DNA of 12,425 nucleotides from Halomonas sp. (GTDB lineage Bacteria > Pseudomonadota > Gammaproteobacteria > Pseudomonadales > Halomonadaceae). Below are positions 1 through 6,019 of the stretch, one piece after another. The position numbers were made by a program, and so were the translations under genes. Location: assembly GCA_003560175.1 (NCBI GenBank), contig PWIZ01000178.1, positions 1 to 12,425 on the forward strand. Direction: 5' to 3'. Numbering within the stretch: the stretch's first letter is position 1; every line of letters begins with the position of its first letter. Below the pieces are notes generated by a model. The model was not told where the DNA came from. It worked only from the letters and a program-made list of their open reading frames with translations, and ran no database searches.

Positions 1-2
1 AA

Positions 3-29
3 CCTGGATTCATAGAATAACCGCAGCAC
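3..29 (+). repeat. IS30 element left terminal inverted repeat
   Basis: Pairs with 1078-1104 in inverted orientation. The outer block CCTG-x-ATTCA and the inner blocks AATAA and CGCAGCAC are conserved between the two ends; mismatches fall at positions 7, 13-15 and 21. It is the probable transposase binding and cleavage end. Confidence 0.8.
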
Positions 30-104
30 TTTGGGCCACCCGGTAGAAGCAGAAGGGCCAGCGCCGGTACCCTTCTCGGCTCACCGACCAAAGTGAAGCA
101 GAGC

Positions 105-1097
105 ATGGGATACCGACAGCTGACCCAGACCCAACGATACCAGATCCATGCCCGCTATGACTTGGGCGTGAGCCAGCGACAAATCGGCAGAGAGCTGGGC
201 ATCCACAGCAGCACGATCAGCCGTGAGCTGCGCCGGAACGCCACCGCTGGTGGATACGATCCCGAACAGGCCCAGTCCCTCAGTGATCGCCGCCGCCGCA
301 CCGCCTGGAAGTGGACGAAGCGGATGCCCAGCATAATCACCGCCGTTGCCGACCGGCTGCGTGAGGAGTGGAGCCCGGAGCAGATCAGCGGTTTCATGGC
401 ACCCTTGGCCGGTGTAGGCGTCAGTCACCAGTGGATCTACGCCTTGATCTGGGATGACAGGGCGCTAGGTGGCGATCTATGGCGGTATCTCCGTCAACCG
501 AAGCGGCGCAGCAAGCATCGGGCTCAGGCCAAGAGCGCAGGGCTTGGCAAGATCCCCAACCGCGTGGGCATCGAGCATCGCCCGGCGGAGGTCGATGCCA
601 GGCTTGTCATAGGGCACTGGGAGGGCGACACCGTGATCCAGGGGCACAAGCAATCGGGACTGGTGACGCTGGTAGAGCGTCGTAGCGGCTACCTGCTGGC
701 GGCACGGTTGCCCAGGATCTCAGCGGAGCTGACGCAAGCGGCCATGGTCCGGCTGCTGAAGCCTCGCCGGGGTGCGGTGAAGACCATCACCCTGGACAAT
801 GGCTCGGAGTTCGCCGGCCACGTAGCCGTAGGCAAGGCGGTGGCCGCAGAGACCTATTTCTGCGATCCCTACTGCTCCGGGCAGCGTGGGAGCAACGAGA
901 ACACCAATGGCCTGATACGGCAGTACTTCCCTAAGGGAACGGACTTCCGGCAGGTCACCGATGCCGAGCTGCGCAAGGTGGTCAAGAAGCTGAATGACCG
1001 CCCTCGAAAGCGACTCGGTTATCGGACACCGGCACAGGTGTTTCTGGGGGAGTACTCAGGAGCCCTGGACACAGCAGGTGCTGCGCTTATTGCTTGA
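105..1097 (+). CDS. IS30-family DDE transposase
   Basis: A 330-residue transposase that would cut and join the ends of its own element. The N-terminus (about residues 1-55) has the IS30-type helix-turn-helix with the segments LTQTQRYQI and IGRELGIHSSTISRELRRN. The C-terminal half is an RNase H-like catalytic core with the acidic triad visible as D175 in GHWEGD, D231 in LDNGSEF and E265 in SNENTNG, followed by the typical IRQYFPKGTDF stretch. I chose the ATG at 105 because IS30 transposases usually begin a few residues before the LT-x-x-QRYQI motif; a GTG at 93 is in frame and would add four residues. No strong ribosome binding site is visible for either start. The frame is intact and all three catalytic residues are present, so the protein is probably functional. 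The stop codon lies in the right inverted repeat. Confidence 0.93.
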   Translation: MGYRQLTQTQRYQIHARYDLGVSQRQIGRELGIHSSTISRELRRNATAGGYDPEQAQSLSDRRRRTAWKWTKRMPSIITAVADRLREEWSPEQISGFMAPLAGVGVSHQWIYALIWDDRALGGDLWRYLRQPKRRSKHRAQAKSAGLGKIPNRVGIEHRPAEVDARLVIGHWEGDTVIQGHKQSGLVTLVERRSGYLLAARLPRISAELTQAAMVRLLKPRRGAVKTITLDNGSEFAGHVAVGKAVAAETYFCDPYCSGQRGSNENTNGLIRQYFPKGTDFRQVTDAELRKVVKKLNDRPRKRLGYRTPAQVFLGEYSGALDTAGAALIA

Positions 1098-1104
1098 ATT
1101 CAGG
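1078..1104 (-). repeat. IS30 element right terminal inverted repeat
   Basis: Read on the minus strand it matches 3-29 at 22 of 27 positions. It contains the last codons and the TGA stop (1095-1097) of the transposase, so coding sequence and transposon end overlap. Confidence 0.8.
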
Positions 1105-1556
1105 GAAGTAAGCGAACGGATACCACATCTATTCGGTGCTATCCGGCTGAATGGTCGGCATGCTGCTCCGGCGTCGCCAGGGCCTTCCCTACCGGCTGCG
1201 GGCAGCACGAGACGCACTGCCGTTATTGTTGTGGTCTTTGCGCCCTCGGTCGTCGATCGGTGACCAGTCGACCAGGATGATGGGATGTCGCTGAGCGCCC
1301 ACGAGCAGGCGAGTGACATCCGCATAAATCCAACGATGCCCACGTTGCAGGTAGGGTTGCCGAGCAGGCGATCAATACACTTGATCGTCTGCTTGGGTTG
1401 AACTTCGCGCGGGAGCTGACGACCGATCGCCGTCAGGGACAGGCGCTGACCCGTCAGCAAGGCCTCGACACAGGCGGCGAGGGCATGGAAGTGCGCACGA
1501 CGGAGGGCGGGGGCTGAAGTCGTCAGGATCTTGTGCAAGAACCGGGACGTCTGCAC
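1105..1556 (-). pseudogene. IS4-family transposase remnant, frameshifted and truncated
   Basis: Read on the minus strand from a GTG at 1556 (probably once an ATG), the N-terminal part shows the IS4-family pattern: SRFLHKIL, LTGQRLSLTAIGRQLP and KQTIKCIDRLLGNP. At about 1350 the reading frame is lost by one base. After shifting, the sequence continues as GHRWIYADVTRLLVGAQRHP and then ILVDWSPIDDR, where the D of VDW (coded at 1264-1272) is the first catalytic aspartate of the family. Further downstream the frame slips again (VRLVLPAAGR in the first frame) and homology ends against the IS30 element at 1104. The second and third catalytic acidic residues are not in the window. The gene is inactive. 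The family assignment is by recognition of conserved segments. Confidence 0.75.
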
Positions 1557-1733
1557 GGGTACGGCACGGCGTGAGCTGAGAACGCGCAGCCGCCCAAGGC
1601 GTAGGGGCGAAGGCCGAGGGGCGAGATGGACGATTTCGACATACGAGGCTTTGAGGGTCAGAATATAAGGCTCTGAGGGTCGGGCCCCGACACGCCAGGC
1701 CACCCAGCTTGTCCCTTCCCGTGTAGAGATCAC
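1557..1733. other. Spacer between IS4 remnant and ligase gene
   Basis: No gene is seen. The stretch probably holds the 5' end of the decayed IS4-type element and the upstream region of the ligase gene. The only structure I can support is the tandem repeat at 1646-1681. An AATATAA stretch at 1662-1668 could contribute to a promoter, but no good -35 box is placed before it. Confidence 0.5.
1646..1681. repeat. Two 14-bp direct repeats, 22 bp apart
   Basis: AGGCTTTGAGGGTC (1646-1659) and AGGCTCTGAGGGTC (1668-1681) differ at one position and are separated by the AT-rich octamer AGAATATA. They may be terminal or subterminal repeats of the dead IS4-type element, or a regulator site in front of the ligase gene. 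The sequence does not decide. Confidence 0.55.
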
Positions 1734-3008
1734 ATGTCGCTCGTTGACGTCAGCTGCCCAGCACCACCGGCGCCGGGAGACACCCTGAGCCGGTTGCTTC
1801 ACAACCTGGCACGCCTGAGCCTGCCGCTGGTGGCCGTGGCGCCGCTGCTGCTGCCCCGCGGCGGGTTGTGGGCCCTCGGCGTCCTGGCGCTGCTGGGGCT
1901 GGCCGGGGCGGGGCGCGACCTGCTGGCCTCGCAGCGGCCCGACTGGCGCCTGCCCCTGCTGCTGGCAGTGGCGGCGCTGGCCTGGTGGGCCACGGGCTAT
2001 TGGCACGGCGAGGGGCGGCGGGCGCTGCCCTTCGCCGTCGTGCTGCTGTTGGCCGGCCTGGCGGCCGGGGCACGCCCGCTGCTGGCCCCCTGGCAGACGA
2101 CCTGGTGGTGGGGCCTGGGGCTCACCGGGATCATCACCGGCGCCTGGGCGCTGTGGCAGCGCGGGCAGCTCGGGGTGTCACGCGCCGACGGGCTCGACCC
2201 GATGCATGCGATCCTCTATGGCAACCTGTCGCTGCTGGCCGGGGTCTGCTGCCTTGCCGGGCTGGCCTGGGCCTGGTCGCAGCCCCGGCGCCGGCCCTGG
2301 CTGGCCTGGCTGCTGGCCGGCGCCCTGGGCGGGCTTCTGGCCTCGCTGCTCTCCGGCAGTCGCGGCGGCTGGGTGGCCCTGCCGGTGGCCGTCTGGCTGC
2401 TCTATCGCCTGTGGTGGCGTCGCTGGCCGGTGCGCCGCCAGTGGGGACTGGGGCTGGTGGCCCTGGGCCTGCTCGCGCTTGTTGTGGCGCTGCCCCAGAG
2501 CGGCGTGCAGGGGCGGGTGGCGATCGCCGTGGCGGAAGTCCAGGCCTACCTGGCCGACGACCCCCGCGGGTCGGTAGGCACCCGCCTGGAGATCTACCGC
2601 GGCAGTGCGGCGCTGATCGCCGAGCGCCCGCTGCTCGGCCATGGCCACCAGGGCTACCGTGACGGCATGCGCCAGCAGGTGGAGGAGGGCAAACTGATCG
2701 CCTCGGTGGCCCGCCACTGGCACGCCCACAACGACCCGTTGGACGCCTGGGTGCGGCGCGGCCTGCCGGGCCTGCTGGTCGTCCTGGGGCTCTATCTGGT
2801 GCCGCTCTGGGCGGTGATGCGCGCCCTGCCCGGGGCCCATGGCGGTGCGCGCAGCCTGGCCCTGGCCGGCCTGCTGCTGCCGGTGATGTTCTTCGATTTC
2901 GGCCTCAGCTACGCCTTCTTCGCCTACCCGGAGATGCTGGCCGCCTACCTGGCCTGGGCGCTGGTGCTGGTGCCATCGCGTTCACCCCCATCGGGGTCAG
3001 ACCCTTAA
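1734..3008 (+). CDS. O-antigen ligase / Wzy_C-family membrane protein
   Basis: A 424-residue inner-membrane protein with about ten to twelve hydrophobic segments. Members of this family (WaaL ligase, Wzy polymerase, PglL-type oligosaccharyltransferases) transfer undecaprenyl-linked glycans on the periplasmic side. Family marks are the LLSGSRGGW motif (about residues 205-213), a long periplasmic loop (about 255-345) with GTRLEIYRGSAAL and ERPLLGHG, and a His-rich stretch with H330 and H332-N333 in HWHAHNDPLDAW. Length fits WaaL-type ligases. The ATG at 1734 is the first reasonable start; only a weak AGAG lies upstream. No other LPS gene is nearby and the upstream flank is IS debris, so the gene is cut off from any cluster on that side. 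The C-terminal GSDP and the TAA come from a palindromic repeat, so the original end may have been replaced. The sequence cannot separate ligase from polymerase. Confidence 0.8.
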   Translation: MSLVDVSCPAPPAPGDTLSRLLHNLARLSLPLVAVAPLLLPRGGLWALGVLALLGLAGAGRDLLASQRPDWRLPLLLAVAALAWWATGYWHGEGRRALPFAVVLLLAGLAAGARPLLAPWQTTWWWGLGLTGIITGAWALWQRGQLGVSRADGLDPMHAILYGNLSLLAGVCCLAGLAWAWSQPRRRPWLAWLLAGALGGLLASLLSGSRGGWVALPVAVWLLYRLWWRRWPVRRQWGLGLVALGLLALVVALPQSGVQGRVAIAVAEVQAYLADDPRGSVGTRLEIYRGSAALIAERPLLGHGHQGYRDGMRQQVEEGKLIASVARHWHAHNDPLDAWVRRGLPGLLVVLGLYLVPLWAVMRALPGAHGGARSLALAGLLLPVMFFDFGLSYAFFAYPEMLAAYLAWALVLVPSRSPPSGSDP

Positions 3009-3089
3009 GCCAATTTAGGGGTCTGACCCCAAAGAATACTTCGAAGCCCGGCCATGTGCCGGGCTTCGTCAATTTAGGGGTCTGACCCC
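2993..3089. repeat. Composite REP-like double-hairpin repeat, copy 1, with extra half-site
   Basis: First palindrome: GGGGTCAGACCC (2993-3004) pairs with GGGTCTGACCCC (3019-3030). Second palindrome: CGAAGCCCGGC (3042-3052) pairs perfectly with GCCGGGCTTCG (3058-3068) around a 5-base loop. A further copy of AATTTAGGGGTCTGACCCC follows at 3071-3089. The block 2993-3070 matches 5067-5143 in the same orientation, about 85% identical by eye. The first arm codes for the last residues and the stop of the ligase gene. The hairpins could act as a transcription terminator for it, although no run of T follows. Confidence 0.85.
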
Positions 3090-3142
3090 GCCAGCCAAGG
3101 TGCTGGCTTCCCAGCTGTTGATGCCGCGCTCCATCGGCTACC

Positions 3143-3247
3143 CACCTGGGCAAGTCGGAGCGGGCGATCTATGAAGCGCTGGGCCTGCTGGCCGTTGGCT
3201 GGGAACATGAGGGTGTCTCAGAGGGCCAGGCCATTGCGCGATTGTAG
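3143..3247 (+). other. Possible coding relic between repeat and toxin-antitoxin operon
   Basis: No complete gene is present, but the frame ending at TAG 3245-3247 reads like real protein for about 35 residues (HLGKSERAIYEALGLLAVGW, then EHEGVSEGQAIARL) with no start codon of its own. It may be the 3' fragment of a gene cut by the repeat insertion. I do not recognise the family, and a chance open frame in GC-rich DNA is possible. Confidence 0.3.
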
Positions 3248-3265
3248 TTTTCAAACTACAATCGC
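3234..3265 (+). promoter_or_regulatory. Toxin-antitoxin promoter with 13-bp palindromic operator
   Basis: A perfect inverted repeat, GCGATTGTAGTTT (3238-3250), TC, AAACTACAATCGC (3253-3265), ends three bases before the toxin ATG. A sigma70-type promoter overlaps it: TTGCGC (3234-3239), a 17-bp spacer and TACAAT (3257-3262). The antitoxin, which has a helix-turn-helix, would be expected to bind here and block RNA polymerase, the usual autoregulation of such modules. The predicted transcription start is about 3269, the A of the toxin ATG. Confidence 0.75.
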
Positions 3266-3268
3266 ATC

Positions 3269-3568
3269 ATGCTCGATATTAAACAGACGGACACGTACCG
3301 GAAGTGGGAGCGCAAGCTGCGAGATCAACGCGCCAAGGCGCTGATTGCGGCGCGTGTTTTCCGCCTCGCCAATGGCTTGCCAGGGGATGTTCAGCCTGTA
3401 GGACAGGGAGTCAGCGAGCTGCGCATTCATCATGGTCCTGGCTATCGTATCTATTTCAAGCAACGCGGCGGTGAAATCGTCATTCTTCTGTGCGGTGGCG
3501 ACAAGAGTACGCAGCAGCGCGATATCGAGACAGCACAGCGTCTTGCAGCAGAGTGGGAGGCGTCATGA
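3269..3568 (+). CDS. RelE/ParE-superfamily toxin (addiction module killer protein)
   Basis: A 99-residue toxin of the family annotated as addiction module killer protein (HigB/RelE-like). Relatives act as ribosome-dependent mRNA interferases, though the target is not provable from sequence. Characteristic segments are TDTYRKWERKLRD (residues 7-19), GDVQPVGQGVSELRI (39-53), HGPGYRIYF (55-63) and LLCGGDKSTQQ (73-83), in the normal order and at normal length, so the protein looks intact. The gene comes first and overlaps the antitoxin by 4 bases (ATGA), which is typical of this toxin-first family. There is no ribosome binding site: the operator palindrome runs to three bases before the ATG and the predicted transcript starts at the ATG itself. 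Weak leaderless translation would keep toxin below antitoxin, whose own site is strong. Confidence 0.92.
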   Translation: MLDIKQTDTYRKWERKLRDQRAKALIAARVFRLANGLPGDVQPVGQGVSELRIHHGPGYRIYFKQRGGEIVILLCGGDKSTQQRDIETAQRLAAEWEAS

Positions 3569-3861
3569 GCGACAAGATTTTTGACTACGACCCGGCAGCC
3601 GCCCTGGAAAGCGAGGAGGCGATTGCGGTGTTTCTGGCGGATGCGCTGGAAACAGGAGACTCCGCCTATATTGCCAAAGCAATGGGCGTAGTAGCACGCG
3701 CCAAAGGCATGAGCGAGCTTGCCCGGGAAACCGGGCTTTCCCGCGAGCAGTTGTATCGCTCTTTCAGCGAGCAGGGGAACCCCACGCTGAAAACCATGCT
3801 GGCCGTGATGCGAGCCCTTGGCGTTGACCTGACGGCGCGCCCGCATGAGCCGGCTGCTTAG
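3565..3861 (+). CDS. HTH antitoxin partner (addiction module antidote protein)
   Basis: A 98-residue antitoxin expected to neutralise the upstream toxin and repress the operon. The N-terminal half (FDYDPAAALESEEAIAVFLA) is the toxin-facing part usual for this family. A helix-turn-helix follows at about residues 49-70 (MSELARETGLSREQLYRSFS), then the GNPTLKTMLAVMRALG segment. The ATG at 3565 gives the 4-base overlap with the toxin stop and has a good site, GGGAGG, 4 bases upstream. A longer frame beginning inside the toxin gene is not needed. It is clearly related to the minus-strand antitoxin that ends 4 bases away, so the two loci derive from one family. Confidence 0.92.
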   Translation: MSDKIFDYDPAAALESEEAIAVFLADALETGDSAYIAKAMGVVARAKGMSELARETGLSREQLYRSFSEQGNPTLKTMLAVMRALGVDLTARPHEPAA

Positions 3862-3865
3862 AGGG

Positions 3866-4180
3866 TCAAGGGGCCGGAGGCTGGGACATCGGCTTGATGG
3901 TCAGCTGTAGACCCAGGGCGTTGGCGACCTTGTTGATGGTGGAGAAGGCGGGGTTGCCTTCGCCTGAAAGCGCCTTGTAGAGCCCCTCGCGGCTCATGCC
4001 AACTTCCTTGGCCAGCTGGCTCATGTTGCGTGCACGGGCAACGTCACCCAGGGCGGCAGCGAGGAGTGAGGGGTCGTTCTCTTCCATCACGGCCTCCAGG
4101 TAGGCGGCGATCTCCTCTTCGGTCTGGAGATACTCGGCGGTGTCGTAGTGGCTGAATGTCACCTGCTGTTGGGTTGCCAT
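3866..4180 (-). CDS. Orphan HTH antitoxin of the same family
   Basis: A 104-residue protein similar over its whole length to the antitoxin at 3565-3861. Shared marks are a YDTAEYLQTEEEIAAYLEA start, DVARARNMSQLAKEVGMSRE for the helix-turn-helix region (residues 46-65), and SGEGNPAFSTINKVANALG. Start ATG 4180 is preceded by AAGGAG at good spacing. The gene is intact while its toxin is broken, so it is an orphan antitoxin. Its stop is 4 bases from the stop of the plus-strand antitoxin, so the two modules converge. It could persist because it still cross-neutralises or co-regulates the neighbouring module, or simply because loss of the antitoxin came second. That is inference. Confidence 0.9.
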   Translation of the reverse strand: MATQQQVTFSHYDTAEYLQTEEEIAAYLEAVMEENDPSLLAAALGDVARARNMSQLAKEVGMSREGLYKALSGEGNPAFSTINKVANALGLQLTIKPMSQPPAP

Positions 4181-4183
4181 GGG

Positions 4184-4367
4184 TTACTCCTTCCACTGCT
4201 TTGCAATGGCTTTGGCTTGCTCGGTGTCGCTGGGCTGGCTGCTCTTGTCGCCTCCGCAGAGTAGTACCACCACGATGGGGCCCTTTGGTGAAGTAATAGA
4301 CCCGATAGCCGGGGCCATGGGGTATGCGCAGTTCCGAGATGCCTTCGCTTAGGGGGCCGACCCGGCC
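4184..4367 (-). pseudogene. RelE/ParE-type toxin remnant, N-terminus lost and frameshifted
   Basis: Upstream of the orphan antitoxin, the minus strand reads GRVGPLSEGISELRIPHG, then PGYRVYYFTKGP, loses one frame at about 4275, and continues IVVVLLCGGDKSSQPSDTEQ and AKAIAKQWKE to a TAA at 4184. These match residues 39-97 of the intact toxin (GDVQPVGQGVSELRI, HGPGYRIYF, LLCGGDKSTQQ). About 38 N-terminal residues are missing; the sequence there belongs to the RAYT gene. Both truncation and frameshift should inactivate it. The remnant overlaps the last codons of the RAYT gene. Confidence 0.85.
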
Positions 4368-4996
4368 AGCCGTTGCCGCCAGGTCTCGCTGCCATAGGGG
4401 TGGCCGCGGCGGGTTTGCTGGCGAATCTCCTCCAGCGTAGCGTCGGGTAGCGGCGCCTCGAAGAGCTGCCGGTAGTGGTGTCGGCGCCGTTCGGGATCCT
4501 TGGCGCTGGCCAGGTAGAGTGCATGGGGCGTGACCCGAGGGTCCTCGGCACCCAGGGCATTGGCCGGGTAGCTCGACCAGGGGTAGTCCTCCGGCCGCTC
4601 GACCATCCCCGCCCGCTCCGGGTTCAACTCGATATAGCGGTAGCAGGCGAAGAGGTAGGGCTCTTCCCCCACCAGGCAGGAGTAGTAGCGCCCCTCGAAG
4701 AGGCCGCCGGTGCGTTCGTGGCGCCGGTTGAAATACTGCGCGTAGCGCTGCCCGAGGCTCTTCATCATCAGGCTGATGCCGAGCGGGTCGTCGCGGGGCG
4801 TGGCCAGCAGGTGCACATGGTTGGTCATCAGCACATAGGCGTGTACGTCGACCCGATACTCCTGGCGCGACTCGTCGAGCAGGTCGAGATAGCGCCAGGC
4901 ATCGCTTCGAAACCGGAAGCAGGCGCCGCGATTGTTGCCGCGCTGCACCAGATGAACCGGCGTCACCGGCAGGAGAATACGAGCGGGGCGGGGCAT
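4349..4996 (-). CDS. REP-associated tyrosine transposase (RAYT, Y1 HUH family)
   Basis: A 215-residue single-strand DNA endonuclease/transposase of the IS200-like Y1 superfamily. It carries the HUH metal-binding motif H60-V-H62 in LMTNHVHLLATP, a candidate catalytic tyrosine at Y85 or Y88 in LGQRYAQYFNRRHERTG, and the RAYT hallmark stretches GLFEGRYYSCLV, YRYIELNPERAGMV and DYPWSSY. The ATG at 4996 follows a strong AAAGGGGG site; upstream in-frame sequence runs through the repeat and is not coding. The family is known for mobilising or maintaining REP-type palindromes, and a composite palindrome lies 71 bp upstream with another copy at 2993. The C-terminus (RQRLAGSAP) is short for the family, and its last codons coincide with toxin-derived sequence, which suggests a truncated or hybrid 3' end. 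Activity is plausible but the tail is suspect. Confidence 0.9.
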   Translation of the reverse strand: MPRPARILLPVTPVHLVQRGNNRGACFRFRSDAWRYLDLLDESRQEYRVDVHAYVLMTNHVHLLATPRDDPLGISLMMKSLGQRYAQYFNRRHERTGGLFEGRYYSCLVGEEPYLFACYRYIELNPERAGMVERPEDYPWSSYPANALGAEDPRVTPHALYLASAKDPERRRHHYRQLFEAPLPDATLEEIRQQTRRGHPYGSETWRQRLAGSAP

Positions 4997-5066
4997 GGCC
5001 AATCCCCCTTTATGGCATGTTGTGGCCTGCCTCAGTGTAGCCCACCCCTCGGCCTCCGGAAGCCTC

Positions 5067-5143
5067 CGGGTCAGACCCTTAAGGGCGCTTAAGGGTCTGA
5101 CCCCGAAGAAGACTTCGAAGCCCGGCCGGTGCCAGGCTTTGTC
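5067..5143. repeat. Composite REP-like double-hairpin repeat, copy 2 (RAYT-adjacent)
   Basis: GGGTCAGACCCTTAAG (5068-5083) pairs perfectly with CTTAAGGGTCTGACCC (5088-5103) around a 4-base loop. CGAAGCCCGGC (5116-5126) then pairs imperfectly with GCCAGGCTTTG (5131-5141). Same orientation and order as copy 1 at 2993-3070. It sits between the last gene of the four-gene operon and the RAYT gene, both on the minus strand, so it is probably the RAYT's cognate repeat and may also terminate operon transcripts. Confidence 0.85.
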
Positions 5144-5168
5144 GTTGGTGGGGGCCGTAGAGTGCCTG

Positions 5169-6017
5169 CTAGTCGAAGAGGCTCTGGGGGCGGGCATCGT
5201 CGGGGGCGCCGGCTTCCAGCCAGTTCTCATAAGGGCCCATGACGGCGCGGCGGCCTTGATTGCTCCAGTGACGCTGGCCCTGGTTGCCGACGTCGATCGA
5301 GATCGCACCGGCAGAGGTGGCGACGGCCAGCACCGACTCCTTGGAGACTTCGCAGTTGTTGGGCAGGCGTGAGAACTCGCGGGTTAGCTGGCTATCGCCG
5401 ACGGAGGTCACCTCGGGTTTTGAGCCGGAGACGAACCAGGGGGTGATGCCGTACCCCTCGACGGTTCCGCCAAGGCGCACAAAGAGATCGGCAAACATGA
5501 TGTAGGAGGTTTCATGCCGGCAGTTGTTGCCGATGCCTTGATGCGGGTTGATGCCGGCACTGGTGGCAAGGCGCTGCATCAGCCCGGAATCGAGGCTGGG
5601 GGTGGTCAGCAGGCCCATGAAGGTCGCCGAGTCGACGGGGCCAGTGCGAAATCCATTGATGACGATCTTCGCCGTGCGCTCGTCACCGCGTAACACGGCG
5701 CTTTCAAAGGCGTTATAGAGCACCGGGAAGGGCATCTCGACCTTGGCCGGCGGCTCGCCATCCACCACCTGCATGGCGTTGCAGCTGGCGTCGAGCAGGC
5801 GCAGGTTGTCGCCGATGATCTCCCGCGCCCTGGGCGTCAGGTTGAGATAGGTCTCGGCGGTCAGGCGCAGCGGCTCGGCGGTGCCGTTGCGCTGGGCCTC
5901 GAGGAAGTCGCCCATGGCGTAGAGGCGCTCGTCATCCTGGCAGCTGGCCTGGGCGGAGGCGGCGAGGGGCAGGGCGGCAGCGGCAATGGCCGTTGCCAGC
6001 AAGGTCTTGAGGCGCAT
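5169..6017 (-). CDS. Exported protein of unknown function, operon gene 4
   Basis: A 282-residue protein that I do not assign to a named family. It begins with a clear Sec signal peptide (MRLKTLLATAIAAAALPLAA, cleavage likely after ASAQA), so it should be periplasmic or secreted. No lipobox is present: the cysteine follows ASAQAS rather than an L-x-G/A-C motif. The mature part has four cysteines (in SCQDDERL, DASCNAM, GNNCRH and NNCEVS), an even number that would allow two disulfides. The N-terminal third resembles the upstream gene product: CQ-x-DD-x-RL, NGT, PL-x-LT, then CN and GE in the same order. ATG 6017 was chosen over an in-frame GTG at 6029 because the AAGGAG site sits at usable distance only from the ATG. 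The ATG lies 2 bases beyond the upstream stop, so the genes are translationally coupled. It is the last gene of the operon. Confidence 0.82.
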   Translation of the reverse strand: MRLKTLLATAIAAAALPLAASAQASCQDDERLYAMGDFLEAQRNGTAEPLRLTAETYLNLTPRAREIIGDNLRLLDASCNAMQVVDGEPPAKVEMPFPVLYNAFESAVLRGDERTAKIVINGFRTGPVDSATFMGLLTTPSLDSGLMQRLATSAGINPHQGIGNNCRHETSYIMFADLFVRLGGTVEGYGITPWFVSGSKPEVTSVGDSQLTREFSRLPNNCEVSKESVLAVATSAGAISIDVGNQGQRHWSNQGRRAVMGPYENWLEAGAPDDARPQSLFD

Positions 6018-6019
6018 GG

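Larger units (their letters stand above)
3..1104 (+). mobile_element. IS30-family insertion sequence
   Basis: An element of about 1.1 kb with one transposase gene bounded by imperfect terminal inverted repeats (3-29 and 1078-1104, 22 of 27 positions matching). Size, single-gene layout and transposase type fit the IS30 family. Only two bases precede the left end, so the target duplication cannot be verified. The bases right of the element (GAA at 1105-1107) and the two visible left bases (AA) would fit a 3-bp GAA duplication, but this is weak. The right flank is a decayed IS4-family transposase, so this copy seems to have landed in an older insertion sequence. Confidence 0.85.

Noticed and set aside
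8..428. Minus-strand open frames opposite the IS30 transposase
   Set aside because: They are shadows of the transposase coding frame, without motifs or start signals.
5003..5308. N-terminal extension of the RAYT frame upstream of ATG 4996
   Set aside because: The extension translates the palindromic repeat (FEVFFGVRPL-type peptide, also produced by the copy near 3050) and the adjacent operon 3' end. The strong ribosome binding site and family start are at 4996.
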